From positions 124,001-188,000 of the forward strand of contig NZ_GL538352.1 of NCBI RefSeq assembly GCF_000148995.1: DNA of 64,000 nucleotides, given 5' to 3'. Positions 16,408 to 24,752 of the stretch are shown here, piece after piece. The stretch comes from Listeria grayi DSM 20601 (GTDB lineage Bacteria; Bacillota; Bacilli; Lactobacillales; Listeriaceae). Below the pieces are notes generated by a model, which saw nothing but the letters and a program-made list of their open reading frames with translations, ran no database searches and was not told where the DNA came from. A program made the position numbers and the translations under genes. Each line of letters begins with the position of its first letter. The first letter of the stretch is position 1.

Positions 16408-16559
16408 GTTCAGCGTGACGACAATGTTTCGCTCTAGGGGTAAAGCTTCTGTTCCGACAGGTATCTTTACTAAAATCAGAACGTATTGTAGGTCCACTTA
16501 ACGCGACTTTGTTCTATATAGAACAAACACTAAAATTTCATAAAAAGGCAGGGAGCAAA
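16408..16559 (+). promoter_or_regulatory. Structured 5' leader of kimA
   Basis: A nested hairpin is visible: GTAAAG (16440-16445) with CTTTAC (16465-16470), enclosing CTGT-TCCG-ACAG. Just before the ribosome site is a perfect 20-bp palindrome TTTGTTCTATATAGAACAAA (16508-16527). I looked for the conserved blocks of the ydaO c-di-AMP riboswitch, which controls kimA in Bacillus, and did not find them. The leader may be another RNA device or a protein operator. Confidence 0.5.
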
Positions 16560-18383
16560 ATGGCTTCACCACTCAAACGTTTATTAATTGGAAGGCCTCT
16601 GAAATCTTCAGAAGCCGGTGAACAAAAATTAGGGAAATTAAAAGCACTTGCTGTATTGTCCTCGGATGCACTTTCTTCTATTGCATACGGGACGGAGCAA
16701 ATCTTACTTGTGCTTGTCACAGTAGGGGTAGCGGCTATCTGGTATTCTATTCCGATTGCCTTCTGTGTATTGATTTTGCTATTTGCCTTGAATTTATCTT
16801 ATCGACAAATCATTCACTCTTATCCCGATGGCGGGGGAGCATATGTGGTTTCAAGAGAAAATTTAGGCAACAATGCAGGGCTGATCGCTGGCGGATCTTT
16901 ACTAGTGGATTATATGCTTACGGTCGCCGTAAGTGTCTCATCGGGAACAGATGCGATCGTATCTGCGGTACCGGATCTTTTTCCATTTGAAGTACCGATC
17001 GCTATTATTCTGATCATCGTAGTGACGATCATCAATCTACGCGGAATCACAGAATCAGCAAGTTTGCTTGCAGCACCAGTGTATTTATTCGTACTTTCGA
17101 TCGTGCTGTTGATCGTTGTCGGGTTATTCAAAGTTGTAATGGGAATGGACGTGGATCATGAAACAAGTGCTATCGGCACACATGTGTCTGGCGTCACGAT
17201 CTTCTTGTTACTTCGAGCGTTTGCATCAGGTTCGGCATCGCTAACAGGGATCGAAGCAATTTCCAATGCAGTTACATTCTTTAAAGAACCTCGAGCGAAA
17301 AACGCTGCGAAAACGTTGACGATCATGGCTTCGTTATTGGCGTTCTTTTTCTTAGGTATCACTTTTTTAGCTTATTTCTATGGAACAGTACCGGAAATGA
17401 AAGCAACGGTTTTATCCCAAATCGCGCAAAATGTGTTTGGCCGCAATTTTCTTTTTTATTTTATTCAGATTGCCACCGCGCTTATTTTGGTATTAGCAGC
17501 TAATACAGGGTTTTCTGCGTTTCCACTACTTGCCTTCAACTTGGCAAAAGATAAGTTTATGCCGCGAATGTATCTAGCGAAAGGGGACAGACTCGGCTAC
17601 TCCAATGGGATCATCACCTTGGCTGTCGGTTCGATCTTGCTCACGATCATCTTCAAAGGGAAAACCGAAGCACTGATCCCGCTTTATTCCGTCGGTGTAT
17701 TTATTCCATTTACACTATCACAAACCGGCATGATACTGAAATGGCTGAAAGAAAAACCAGCGAAATGGGGATTGAAGCTAAGTGCTAATTTACTTGGCGC
17801 ACTGATCTCTTTCACCGTTCTTATGGTATTATTTTTCACACGAATCGAATCCGTTTGGCCGGTATTTATTTTCTTACCGATCATGATCTTTGTTTTTCAT
17901 CGGACACGACGTCATTATAAACGTATCGCACCACAGCTTCGGATCGACGAACATATCGATGTTCCTGATTTTACGGGGAATGCGGTCGTAGTTTGTGTAT
18001 CTGATGCGACAAAAGTGGTCGAAGGCGCATTGAAATATGCGAAATCGATCGGCGATACCGTTATCGCTGTCCATGTTTCTCTCGACAAGAAACAGGAAAA
18101 GAATTTTGTAGAGCGTTGGAATAGGATCCATCCAGAAGTACGGATCGCGCATCTTTACTCGCCGTATCGTTCCATTTCTGATCCATTGATGAAATTCATT
18201 GATGCGGCCCAGCAAAAAGCGAAGCAGGATAATTATTCGCTAACTGTCCTTATCCCGCAATTCATTCCTAAAAAAGGTTGGCAAAATGTGTTGCATAATC
18301 AAACGAGTTTACTGATCCGAACAAGATTATTGATGAAAAAAGATGTCGTCGTAGCCACTTATCCATACCACCTAAAAGAATAA
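16560..18383 (+). CDS. kimA: High-affinity K+ importer KimA (YdaO family)
   Basis: 607 aa, the usual KimA length, when started at the ATG at 16560 (AGGCAGGGAG upstream); the frame extends upstream through the palindrome and is not used. APC-fold transporter with about twelve helices (residues ~40-470): SSDALSSIAYGTEQ near the N-terminus and YPDGGGAYVVSRENLG are family hallmarks. The last ~150 residues form a cytosolic USP-like domain (VVVCVSDATKVVEGALKYAK). In other Firmicutes the importer is inhibited by c-di-AMP, and the c-di-AMP synthase gene lies just downstream here. Confidence 0.93.
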   Translation: MASPLKRLLIGRPLKSSEAGEQKLGKLKALAVLSSDALSSIAYGTEQILLVLVTVGVAAIWYSIPIAFCVLILLFALNLSYRQIIHSYPDGGGAYVVSRENLGNNAGLIAGGSLLVDYMLTVAVSVSSGTDAIVSAVPDLFPFEVPIAIILIIVVTIINLRGITESASLLAAPVYLFVLSIVLLIVVGLFKVVMGMDVDHETSAIGTHVSGVTIFLLLRAFASGSASLTGIEAISNAVTFFKEPRAKNAAKTLTIMASLLAFFFLGITFLAYFYGTVPEMKATVLSQIAQNVFGRNFLFYFIQIATALILVLAANTGFSAFPLLAFNLAKDKFMPRMYLAKGDRLGYSNGIITLAVGSILLTIIFKGKTEALIPLYSVGVFIPFTLSQTGMILKWLKEKPAKWGLKLSANLLGALISFTVLMVLFFTRIESVWPVFIFLPIMIFVFHRTRRHYKRIAPQLRIDEHIDVPDFTGNAVVVCVSDATKVVEGALKYAKSIGDTVIAVHVSLDKKQEKNFVERWNRIHPEVRIAHLYSPYRSISDPLMKFIDAAQQKAKQDNYSLTVLIPQFIPKKGWQNVLHNQTSLLIRTRLLMKKDVVVATYPYHLKE

Positions 18384-18470
18384 AAAGTTACAAAACAGCG
18401 TCAAATAAATAACAATTTGTTAACTTTTCAGTTTTTTTGAAAATTTATTGTAAATATGCGCGATAAGCCG

Positions 18471-18499
18471 TTGAAATATAAGCGTTTTTACAGTATACT
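18471..18499 (+). promoter_or_regulatory. Promoter upstream of the small membrane gene
   Basis: TTGAAA, 17-bp spacer, TATACT, placed about 50 bp before the next start codon. Confidence 0.6.
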
Positions 18500-18551
18500 T
18501 ATCTTGGATGAAAGATATTTTTTAAAAAAATGAGAAAGGGCGAAGAATTGT

Positions 18552-18785
18552 ATGTCAGAAACGGATATTAGGTATTACTTATTACCAATGGTTATTGTTT
18601 TTATACTAGGAATAGCCGCGAAAAATATTGCTGACTACCTTGCGCTTCATTTCTTTATCATCATGGGTGTCGCTATCGGAATGGGCATTCTTATCGGCGG
18701 CGCACATCAATTGTTTCTTTATTTATGGAAAAATCTTTCTTGGTTCGGAAAAAAGAAAAAAGCAGCAGAACAAGTTCAAATGTAA
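18552..18785 (+). CDS. Small membrane protein
   Basis: 77 aa with two helices (residues ~11-30 and ~33-60, the latter with a glycine-rich IGMGILIGGAH motif) and a basic cytoplasmic tail FGKKKKAAEQ. GAAAGGG precedes the ATG. It lies between kimA and cdaA with its own promoter and terminator, so it is probably transcribed alone. Family not recognised. Confidence 0.75.
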   Translation: MSETDIRYYLLPMVIVFILGIAAKNIADYLALHFFIIMGVAIGMGILIGGAHQLFLYLWKNLSWFGKKKKAAEQVQM

Positions 18786-18809
18786 AGACAAAAAAATAAG
18801 CTCGAAGAA

Positions 18810-18840
18810 AAGAAGGACGGTTTTCAGTCCTTCTTTTTCA
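18810..18840 (+). terminator. Terminator after the small membrane gene
   Basis: AAGAAGGAC pairs with GTCCTTCTT followed by TTTC. Confidence 0.85.
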
Positions 18841-18908
18841 TTACTTTGGTTTTTCTTTAAGAAATCTTTCTTGTTGAGGCGTTTACATTTCTTTTTCAAG
18901 GCGGTTTG

Positions 18909-18920
18909 TTATGCTATAAT
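18909..18920 (+). promoter_or_regulatory. Extended -10 promoter of cdaA operon
   Basis: TTATGCTATAAT contains TGC followed by TATAAT, about 85 bp upstream of cdaA. The -35 region is weak, as is common with extended -10 promoters. Confidence 0.55.
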
Positions 18921-19003
18921 ATAGGGCAAAGAGAGAGCATACGCTAGCTTAAAAAATAAAATGGCAACTTTGAAATATATTGCCTTTAAACGGAGGCGAA
19001 GTA

Positions 19004-19828
19004 ATGGGCGATTTATCCTATCAAACCATACTCCACTACCTTGCTAACATTGTGGATATCTTAGTAGTATGGTTCGTGATTTATAAAGTGATTATGTTGA
19101 TAAGAGGTACAAAAGCAGTTCAACTCTTGAAGGGTACTTTTGTGATCATTATTGTAAAATTGATCAGCAGCTTTTTAGGATTGCAAACGGTTGAGTGGAT
19201 TACTGACCAAATGATTACGTGGGGATTTTTAGCAATTATTATTATTTTTCAGCCCGAATTACGTAGAGCTTTGGAAACACTTGGTCGAGGTAATATATTT
19301 ACCAAATATGGTTCTAAAATCGAAGCGCAACAAAAGAACTTAATTGATTCTATCGAAAAATCCACGCAATATATGGCAAAACGGCGGATCGGTGCTTTGA
19401 TCTCTATCGCCCGCGATACGGGGATGGATGAGTATATCGAGACTGGTATTGCTTTGAATTCCGCAATCTCATCCGAACTTCTGATCAATATTTTTATTCC
19501 AAATACGCCGCTCCACGATGGAGCAGTTATTATCAAAAATGGAAAAATCGCTTCTGCTGCAAGTTATCTGCCGCTCTCTGACAGCCCGTTTCTATCAAAA
19601 GAATTAGGGACAAGACATCGGGCAGCACTTGGGATCAGTGAGGTTACTGATAGTATCACCATCGTGGTCTCAGAAGAAACAGGCGGAATTTCGGTTGCAA
19701 AAGGCAGCGAATTATTCCGAGATGTCACTGAAGAAGAACTGCACCGCATTTTAGAACGAGAATTAGTAACCGTTATTCAAAAGAAAAGTCCTCTATTTGC
19801 GATGCTGAAGGGGGGCAATAAAGAATGA
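19004..19828 (+). CDS. cdaA: Diadenylate cyclase CdaA (DacA)
   Basis: 274 aa, makes cyclic di-AMP from two ATP at the membrane. Three N-terminal helices (residues ~12-85) precede the DAC domain; the catalytic DGA is at 172-174 and RHR at 204-206. GGAGGCG lies 8 bases before the ATG at 19004. It is followed directly, with overlapping stop and start, by cdaR and then glmM: the conserved trio in which CdaR and GlmM modulate CdaA. c-di-AMP controls K+ and osmolyte uptake and wall homeostasis. Confidence 0.97.
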   Translation: MGDLSYQTILHYLANIVDILVVWFVIYKVIMLIRGTKAVQLLKGTFVIIIVKLISSFLGLQTVEWITDQMITWGFLAIIIIFQPELRRALETLGRGNIFTKYGSKIEAQQKNLIDSIEKSTQYMAKRRIGALISIARDTGMDEYIETGIALNSAISSELLINIFIPNTPLHDGAVIIKNGKIASAASYLPLSDSPFLSKELGTRHRAALGISEVTDSITIVVSEETGGISVAKGSELFRDVTEEELHRILERELVTVIQKKSPLFAMLKGGNKE

Positions 19829-21216
19829 TGGATCGAATCTTAAATAATAAATGGTCCATTCGGATCGTTGCCTTGCTGCTAGCAGCCATTCTATTTGTAT
19901 CTGTCAGCACGAACGATACAACGCGAAGCAAGCGAATTTTCCAAACACGGACGGCAAATGATTCTGAAGTGGTAACAAGTGTGCCTGTCCAAGTTTACTA
20001 TGATAAAACAAACTTATCTGTTACCGGGATTCCCGACACTGTCGATGTGACGATCTCAGGTCCACGCAGTTTAGTAAAATCAGCGAAAGCACAGCAGGAT
20101 TTCACTGTATACGCAGACTTGCGTAACGCTGACATCGGCAATAGCACAGTAACACTCCATACGCGGAATCTCTCCAATCGGCTAAAAGCATCCATTCATC
20201 CGAAAACGGCGAAGGTCAATATTCAGGAGCGGGTAACAAAGAAGTTTTCAGTCGGGACGGAGATCGGTAAAGCTAACTTAGCGGAAGGCTACTCTGTTTC
20301 GAAAGTCACGACGGATCCCCAACAAATCACGGTCACAGGCGCTAAAGATACCGTTGACAAAATCGCTTATGTCAAGGCGACGTTAGATAATAAGAAAAAG
20401 TACAAAGCGGATTTCAAAGAAGAAGCAACGGTCACGGCGTTTGATAACAAGCTGAATAAATTAGATGTATCTGTTAGCCCACAAAGAGTGATGATCAGTG
20501 GGAAAGTAACAAAAGTCGGGAAGACGGTTCCGCTTGAATTGAAGCAGACTGGCAAAGTAAGTGATGACTTGACTGTGACCGATATGACGACGAATACAGT
20601 GGAGGTTGTGGTGCTCGGCAGTGATAAAGCACTCAGCAGTATCAACAAGATCGAAGTACCTGTCGATGTTTCAGATATCACAGCAGATACAGTAAAAGAA
20701 ATAAACGTACCTGTTCCAAAAGGAGCGACCGAGGTCGAAACGAAAACGATCGAGGTACGTATAAAGACAGCCAAGAAAGATAACAATGCAACGGAAGACA
20801 ATGACAATTCGACGAGCGGTAATGATGAGAAGAAAAACAATAACGGTCAGGAAAATAGCGGATCTGACAACGAAGACCAAAATGCAGCAACGACAAAAAC
20901 AATCAATAACATCGCGATCCGAACAATGAACCTGGATGATGATTTGAAAGCTGAATTACGTTCTCCTTCAAACGGGAAAATAAGTATTACACTAAAAGGA
21001 CCTAAAGATGCCTTGAACAAAGTAAGTGCCGGCGGTCTGCAGGTGAATGCGGATCTAAGTGGCGCCAAGGCCGACTCGATATATAGTACTGGTTTGACAG
21101 TAACAGGCATTCCTAGTAATATAAGCTATACAACTTCACCGGGAAAGGCGCAATTCGTGATCGCCAGTAAAGAAGACGAGGCAGACAAAGCGGAAAGCGA
21201 TGAAAGCAGCAGTTGA
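19825..21216 (+). CDS. cdaR: CdaA regulatory protein CdaR (YbbR domains)
   Basis: 463 aa. One N-terminal helix (WSIRIVALLLAAILFVSVS, residues ~10-28) anchors an extracellular chain of YbbR repeats of about 80 residues each (e.g. VPVQVYYDKTNLSVTGIPDTV). Between repeats, residues ~317-352 form a low-complexity Asn/Asp/Gly/Ser linker, and the tail is acidic. It modulates CdaA activity from outside the cell. It overlaps cdaA by four bases; either of two adjacent ATG codons could be the start. Confidence 0.93.
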   Translation: MMDRILNNKWSIRIVALLLAAILFVSVSTNDTTRSKRIFQTRTANDSEVVTSVPVQVYYDKTNLSVTGIPDTVDVTISGPRSLVKSAKAQQDFTVYADLRNADIGNSTVTLHTRNLSNRLKASIHPKTAKVNIQERVTKKFSVGTEIGKANLAEGYSVSKVTTDPQQITVTGAKDTVDKIAYVKATLDNKKKYKADFKEEATVTAFDNKLNKLDVSVSPQRVMISGKVTKVGKTVPLELKQTGKVSDDLTVTDMTTNTVEVVVLGSDKALSSINKIEVPVDVSDITADTVKEINVPVPKGATEVETKTIEVRIKTAKKDNNATEDNDNSTSGNDEKKNNNGQENSGSDNEDQNAATTKTINNIAIRTMNLDDDLKAELRSPSNGKISITLKGPKDALNKVSAGGLQVNADLSGAKADSIYSTGLTVTGIPSNISYTTSPGKAQFVIASKEDEADKAESDESSS

Positions 21217-21430
21217 ATAAATAGCCAATAAAAATCTCGGAATGTGCAGGGAACCATGGACTTCCGGGATTTATTCTGTTAGAGGATGAAATATTTATTC
21301 AAAAAGGGTATAATAATTTTAGCCCTAGATAGAAATGTAATTCACAAAGGGTTTCTAACGTAGAAACAAAATCTAAATCATATGCATGAGAAAGACACTT
21401 TTTCAGCGCCAAGAATAGAGATAATGTAAT

Positions 21431-21450
21431 TTGTATACTGATTTATACAA
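21431..21450 (+). other. Hairpin abutting the glmM ribosome-binding site
   Basis: TTGTATA and TATACAA pair perfectly around a 6-nt loop immediately before AAGGAGAG. The position suggests an influence on glmM translation or a protein operator, but nothing proves it. Confidence 0.35.
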
Positions 21451-21466
21451 AAGGAGAGAAAGTAAA

Positions 21467-22819
21467 ATGGGAAAATACTTTGGAACAGATGGAGTTAGAG
21501 GGATCGCCAATCAAGAACTATCACCGGAACTCGCATTTAAACTGGGACGATTTGGCGGCTATGTACTAACGAAACACGTCGGGGAACACCCGAGAGTATT
21601 AGTTGCTAGAGATACTCGTATTTCAGGGGAAATGTTAGAATCTGCTCTAATTGCCGGCTTAGTATCTGTGGGAATTGAAGTCATGCGCGTTGGTGTAATA
21701 TCCACTCCAGGAGTCGCTTATTTGACAAGAGCACAAGGTGCATCGGCAAGCGTAATGATTTCCGCATCACACAATCCTGTCCAAGATAATGGTATCAAAT
21801 TCTTTGGGTCGGACGGTTTCAAATTATCCGATGATCAAGAAGCAGAAATTGAAGATTTGCTGGATCTAGAAAAAGATGAATTACCTCGTCCAAGCAGTGA
21901 AGGACTTGGTACGATCAGTGATTACTTTGAAGGAAAACAAAAATATATCCAATATTTGAAACAGACAGTCGATAATAATTTTGACGGCATTCATGTAGCA
22001 GTAGACTGCGCGCATGGTGCTACTTCCAGTTTAGCCAATCATCTATTTGCTGATTTAGAAGCAGACATCAGTTCAATGGGAACTTCCCCAAATGGATTAA
22101 ATATTAACGACGGTGTTGGATCAACTCATCCGGAAGCATTGGCAGCATTTGTACAGGAAAAAGAAGCAAATGTCGGCTTAGCATTCGATGGCGATGGCGA
22201 CCGCGTGATTGCGATCGATGAACAAGGGAATATCGTCGATGGCGATAAGATCATGTTTATCTGCGGAAAATATTTGAACGAACAAGGGTTACTAAATAAA
22301 AACACGATCGTGTCCACGGTCATGAGCAACCTTGGTTTTTACAAAGGTCTCCAAGAATTAGGCATTGAAGATGTACAGACAGCCGTTGGTGATCGCTATG
22401 TGGTAGAAGCTATGCGTGAAGGCGACTTTAATCTTGGCGGCGAACAATCCGGTCATATCATTTTCCTAGATCATAATACAACTGGTGACGGACTGCTGAC
22501 AGGAATCCAATTAGTCAATATCATGAAAGCAACAGGAAAAAAATTGTCGGAATTAGCAGCGGAAATGAAAACTTTCCCACAAAAACTGGTAAATATCCGT
22601 GTTCAAGATAAACATCACGTGACAGAAAACCCTAAAGTGAGCAAAGCAATCGAAGAAGTCGAAGCAGAAATGGCTGGAAATGGCCGCGTTCTGGTAAGGC
22701 CTTCGGGAACAGAGCCACTAGTTCGGGTAATGGTCGAAGCGTTGACAGAAGAAGATACCGAGCGATATTGCAGCAAGATTGCTGATGTCGTTGTTGCCGA
22801 AATGGGATTGAACGAATAG
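21467..22819 (+). CDS. glmM: Phosphoglucosamine mutase
   Basis: 450 aa, interconverts glucosamine-6-phosphate and glucosamine-1-phosphate for peptidoglycan and teichoic acid synthesis. The phospho-Ser is Ser101 in MISASHNP, the metal loop is DGDGDR near residue 240, and the C-terminal phosphate loop is RPSGTEP. AAGGAGAG precedes the ATG at 21467. In Firmicutes GlmM binds and inhibits CdaA, which explains the gene order. A 250-bp gap separates it from cdaR, with a partial hairpin (21232-21272) but no clear terminator. Confidence 0.97.
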   Translation: MGKYFGTDGVRGIANQELSPELAFKLGRFGGYVLTKHVGEHPRVLVARDTRISGEMLESALIAGLVSVGIEVMRVGVISTPGVAYLTRAQGASASVMISASHNPVQDNGIKFFGSDGFKLSDDQEAEIEDLLDLEKDELPRPSSEGLGTISDYFEGKQKYIQYLKQTVDNNFDGIHVAVDCAHGATSSLANHLFADLEADISSMGTSPNGLNINDGVGSTHPEALAAFVQEKEANVGLAFDGDGDRVIAIDEQGNIVDGDKIMFICGKYLNEQGLLNKNTIVSTVMSNLGFYKGLQELGIEDVQTAVGDRYVVEAMREGDFNLGGEQSGHIIFLDHNTTGDGLLTGIQLVNIMKATGKKLSELAAEMKTFPQKLVNIRVQDKHHVTENPKVSKAIEEVEAEMAGNGRVLVRPSGTEPLVRVMVEALTEEDTERYCSKIADVVVAEMGLNE

Positions 22820-22828
22820 TTTTAATAA

Positions 22829-22856
22829 AAAGGAGGCTGCTATCAGCCTCCTTTTC
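22829..22856. terminator. Bidirectional terminator between glmM and the GNAT gene
   Basis: AAGGAGGCTG pairs with CAGCCTCCTT across CTAT, with T-run on the plus side; it overlaps the last codons of the converging gene. Confidence 0.85.
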
Positions 22857-23313
22857 CATTCAAGTATAACGTCAATTCAATTTGATCCTTGCAAGGAATG
22901 CCGTTTTCGATGATCTCCTGATGGGGATAATGCTTTGTAAAAAAGTCAGGTTCCATGCCGGTTATCCGAAATCCAAGTTTTTGATAAAAAGCCAATGGAC
23001 CGATACTGGAGTTTCCCGTTTTTACGATAACTTTCCGGAACGCTTTCTGATCTAGTTTCAACAGGGCATGGTGAAGCAATTGCTTACCCAGTCCTGAGTT
23101 TTGGTAGGTAGCGGCAATGGAGATATTTTTGATTTCCGCTGTATGGGAAGCGAGCGGCTGCACACAGATGATACCGATCGGCTCGCTGCTTTTTTTAAGT
23201 ACATAGATCATACAATCATTGATGTAACTGGTGATTTGGTTGAGATCAGGATCGGCTTCTAAAAGCAGCTGCAAGGGTAGTTCATCGCTGGGAAATAGTT
23301 CTGCGTATTCCAT
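22843..23313 (-). CDS. GNAT acetyltransferase (YvbK-like)
   Basis: 156 aa. The acetyl-CoA loop is YQNSGLGKQLLHHAL and the fold continues with VIVKTGNSSIGPLAFYQKLGFRITGMEPDFF (read here in two parts), a sequence pattern I associate with Bacillus YvbK. A near-perfect GGAGGAGGTGAT ribosome site precedes the ATG. The substrate is unknown. Confidence 0.85.
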   Translation of the reverse strand: MEYAELFPSDELPLQLLLEADPDLNQITSYINDCMIYVLKKSSEPIGIICVQPLASHTAEIKNISIAATYQNSGLGKQLLHHALLKLDQKAFRKVIVKTGNSSIGPLAFYQKLGFRITGMEPDFFTKHYPHQEIIENGIPCKDQIELTLYLNGKGG

Positions 23314-23372
23314 GAAATCACCTCCTCCTATAAGTATAAACGCTATAAATATAGAAAGAAAGGAATTATCCT

Positions 23373-24197
23373 ATGTATGCGTCAAAAAAAATATTTTTAA
23401 GCTTTGCAATCGCGCTAGGGCTTGTACAATGTTATTATTTTATAACCTCTGTCAGCGGTTATTTTATCAATCATACCTTTGATTGGTTGGACCTGCTGTT
23501 GTTGCCGATCGGGGTGTTGCTGATTGTATTCGGAAATAAAGCCGACCGGAATCGCCAGGCGGCAATTGGGACGCTGTTATTCTTAGGATTGACCATATTA
23601 TTTTATCTGATTCAGTTTCTGCGATTGTCGGCCGTCAGAAAAATCTTAGCAAACCACGTTTTCAGTCCGGGACAGATAAACGCACTTGTCCAAGGAATTG
23701 TGGCATTGTTGTTATTTATAGGCGTATTAGTATTTTTCAAAGTACAACCAATTGCTGCAATCGAACAAAGCTGGCAAAAAAAATGGCGGATTCTAGGAAA
23801 TGTTTGGAATAGTTTCGCCATTATTCTGGCGGCGATTTCCAGTTATGCGCTATTTACGACTTTAGGAAATAAAAAAAGTTCCGCCAACGTTTTATCACTT
23901 GGTTGGACAGATGGCATCTGGAATTTGATTGCTTGTCTCATGTTGATCGGCTGTTTAGTTCTTTTTCTGCGGAATACATATTTTTATGCAGTACTTGCTA
24001 TATTGTTCGCAGTTGGATTTATCACGATCAATAACTATATCTGGTCCTCTCAATTCACACATGTCATTAGCCAAACAAGCGATACTCCACTGCAGGTTTG
24101 GGGCGGCGAGCTACGAATCTTAGGTATGCAACTGTTAACAGGATCGACTGCTTTATTAGGTTCTGTATGTTATGCGATTGGTGGGAAAAAAGAGTAA
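23373..24197 (+). CDS. Polytopic membrane protein of unknown function
   Basis: 274 aa with about eight hydrophobic helices and very little soluble sequence; short basic loops (GNKADRNRQ, QSWQKKWR) suggest a normal inside-positive topology. AAAGGA lies 9 bases before the ATG. It is alone between converging GNAT gene and the repeat element upstream of glmS. I do not recognise the family. Confidence 0.8.
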   Translation: MYASKKIFLSFAIALGLVQCYYFITSVSGYFINHTFDWLDLLLLPIGVLLIVFGNKADRNRQAAIGTLLFLGLTILFYLIQFLRLSAVRKILANHVFSPGQINALVQGIVALLLFIGVLVFFKVQPIAAIEQSWQKKWRILGNVWNSFAIILAAISSYALFTTLGNKKSSANVLSLGWTDGIWNLIACLMLIGCLVLFLRNTYFYAVLAILFAVGFITINNYIWSSQFTHVISQTSDTPLQVWGGELRILGMQLLTGSTALLGSVCYAIGGKKE

Positions 24198-24217
24198 ATG
24201 CCTTGAAAAAGGCATTT
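24196..24217 (+). terminator. Terminator-like direct repeat, copy 1
   Basis: AAATGCC TTGAAAAA GGCATTT hairpin overlapping the stop of the preceding gene. The same 22 bp recur exactly at 24351-24372. Confidence 0.75.
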
Positions 24218-24338
24218 CAGCTTGGCGAAAAACGCTCATCTTCGTCGTTAAAGTCTGCGTTTCGATGCTCACGTACTTAAGTACGCTCCGCTTCGGTACT
24301 CGACTTTGCCTAGAATCTAATCATTTTTCGCCAAGCTG
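24218..24338. repeat. Inverted-repeat element inserted at a duplicated terminator
   Basis: 121 bp with perfect 15-bp inverted ends CAGCTTGGCGAAAAA (24218-24232) and TTTTTCGCCAAGCTG (24324-24338). The core holds the palindrome GTACTTAAGTAC (24273-24284). It is flanked by two identical 22-bp terminator hairpins, resembling a target duplication. A diverged partial copy of the left half is at 39743-39784. No coding frame; a small non-autonomous or structural repeat is likely. Confidence 0.7.
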
Positions 24339-24350
24339 AGAATAGCTAGG

Positions 24351-24376
24351 AAATGCCTTGAAAAAGGCATTTTTTG
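24351..24376 (+). terminator. Terminator-like direct repeat, copy 2
   Basis: Same hairpin as at 24196-24217, here with a complete TTTTTT tail, so this is likely the functional terminator. Confidence 0.8.
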
Positions 24377-24447
24377 TGGAGAAAATAAAATTTTTCCAAA
24401 AAACAAATGTATATACCAATTTTATTGGAACCCCTTTATATTAATGC

Positions 24448-24476
24448 TTGACGTACTATACAATTTCGTTTAAAAT
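24448..24476 (+). promoter_or_regulatory. Promoter of glmS
   Basis: TTGACG, 17-bp spacer, TAAAAT, about 45 bp upstream of the ribozyme. Confidence 0.7.
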
Positions 24477-24527
24477 GAATTTGTTTCCTTGAAAAAAGAT
24501 AGAGGAGGATAGCGACAATTTAATAGA

Positions 24528-24676
24528 AGCGCCAGAACTGATCGAACGGGGTATCAGTTGACGAGGAGGAGATTAATCGAGTTTTTTCGGCGGGAGTCTC
24601 CCGGTTATTCATGTAGCCGTTATGTCTGAGTTACAAAACAAGCAGGCGACTGTTTGGACAGAAAGCTTAGACGCAT
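24528..24676 (+). ncRNA. glmS ribozyme (glucosamine-6-phosphate-activated)
   Basis: The hallmark cleavage region A|GCGCCAGAACT starts at 24528, with cleavage expected before G24529. The core blocks follow in order: GACGAGGAGGAGATTAATCGAG, split here as GACGAGGAGG plus AGATTAATCGAG, then TCGGCGGGAGTCTCCCGG, TGTAGCCGTTATGTCTGAG, and GCAGGCGACTG to AGCTTAGACGC. With bound glucosamine-6-phosphate it self-cleaves and the glmS mRNA is degraded, giving product feedback. Confidence 0.97.
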
Positions 24677-24752
24677 GAGTTTGATTCTCCAAGGAAACGC
24701 GAATTATACAAGGCTTCTTAAATGCGGCTTTTAAATCATTGGAGGATTTTAT

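Noticed and set aside
16408-16559. ydaO-type c-di-AMP riboswitch before kimA
   Set aside because: The conserved blocks of that class are not present in the leader.
21217-21466. Terminator between cdaR and glmM
   Set aside because: The AAATCTCGGAA/TTCCGGGATTT hairpin has a long loop and no proper T-run, so operon read-through is likely.
24448-24752. T-box or other amino-acid leader before glmS
   Set aside because: The sequence matches the glmS ribozyme core throughout; no T-box GGTGG block.
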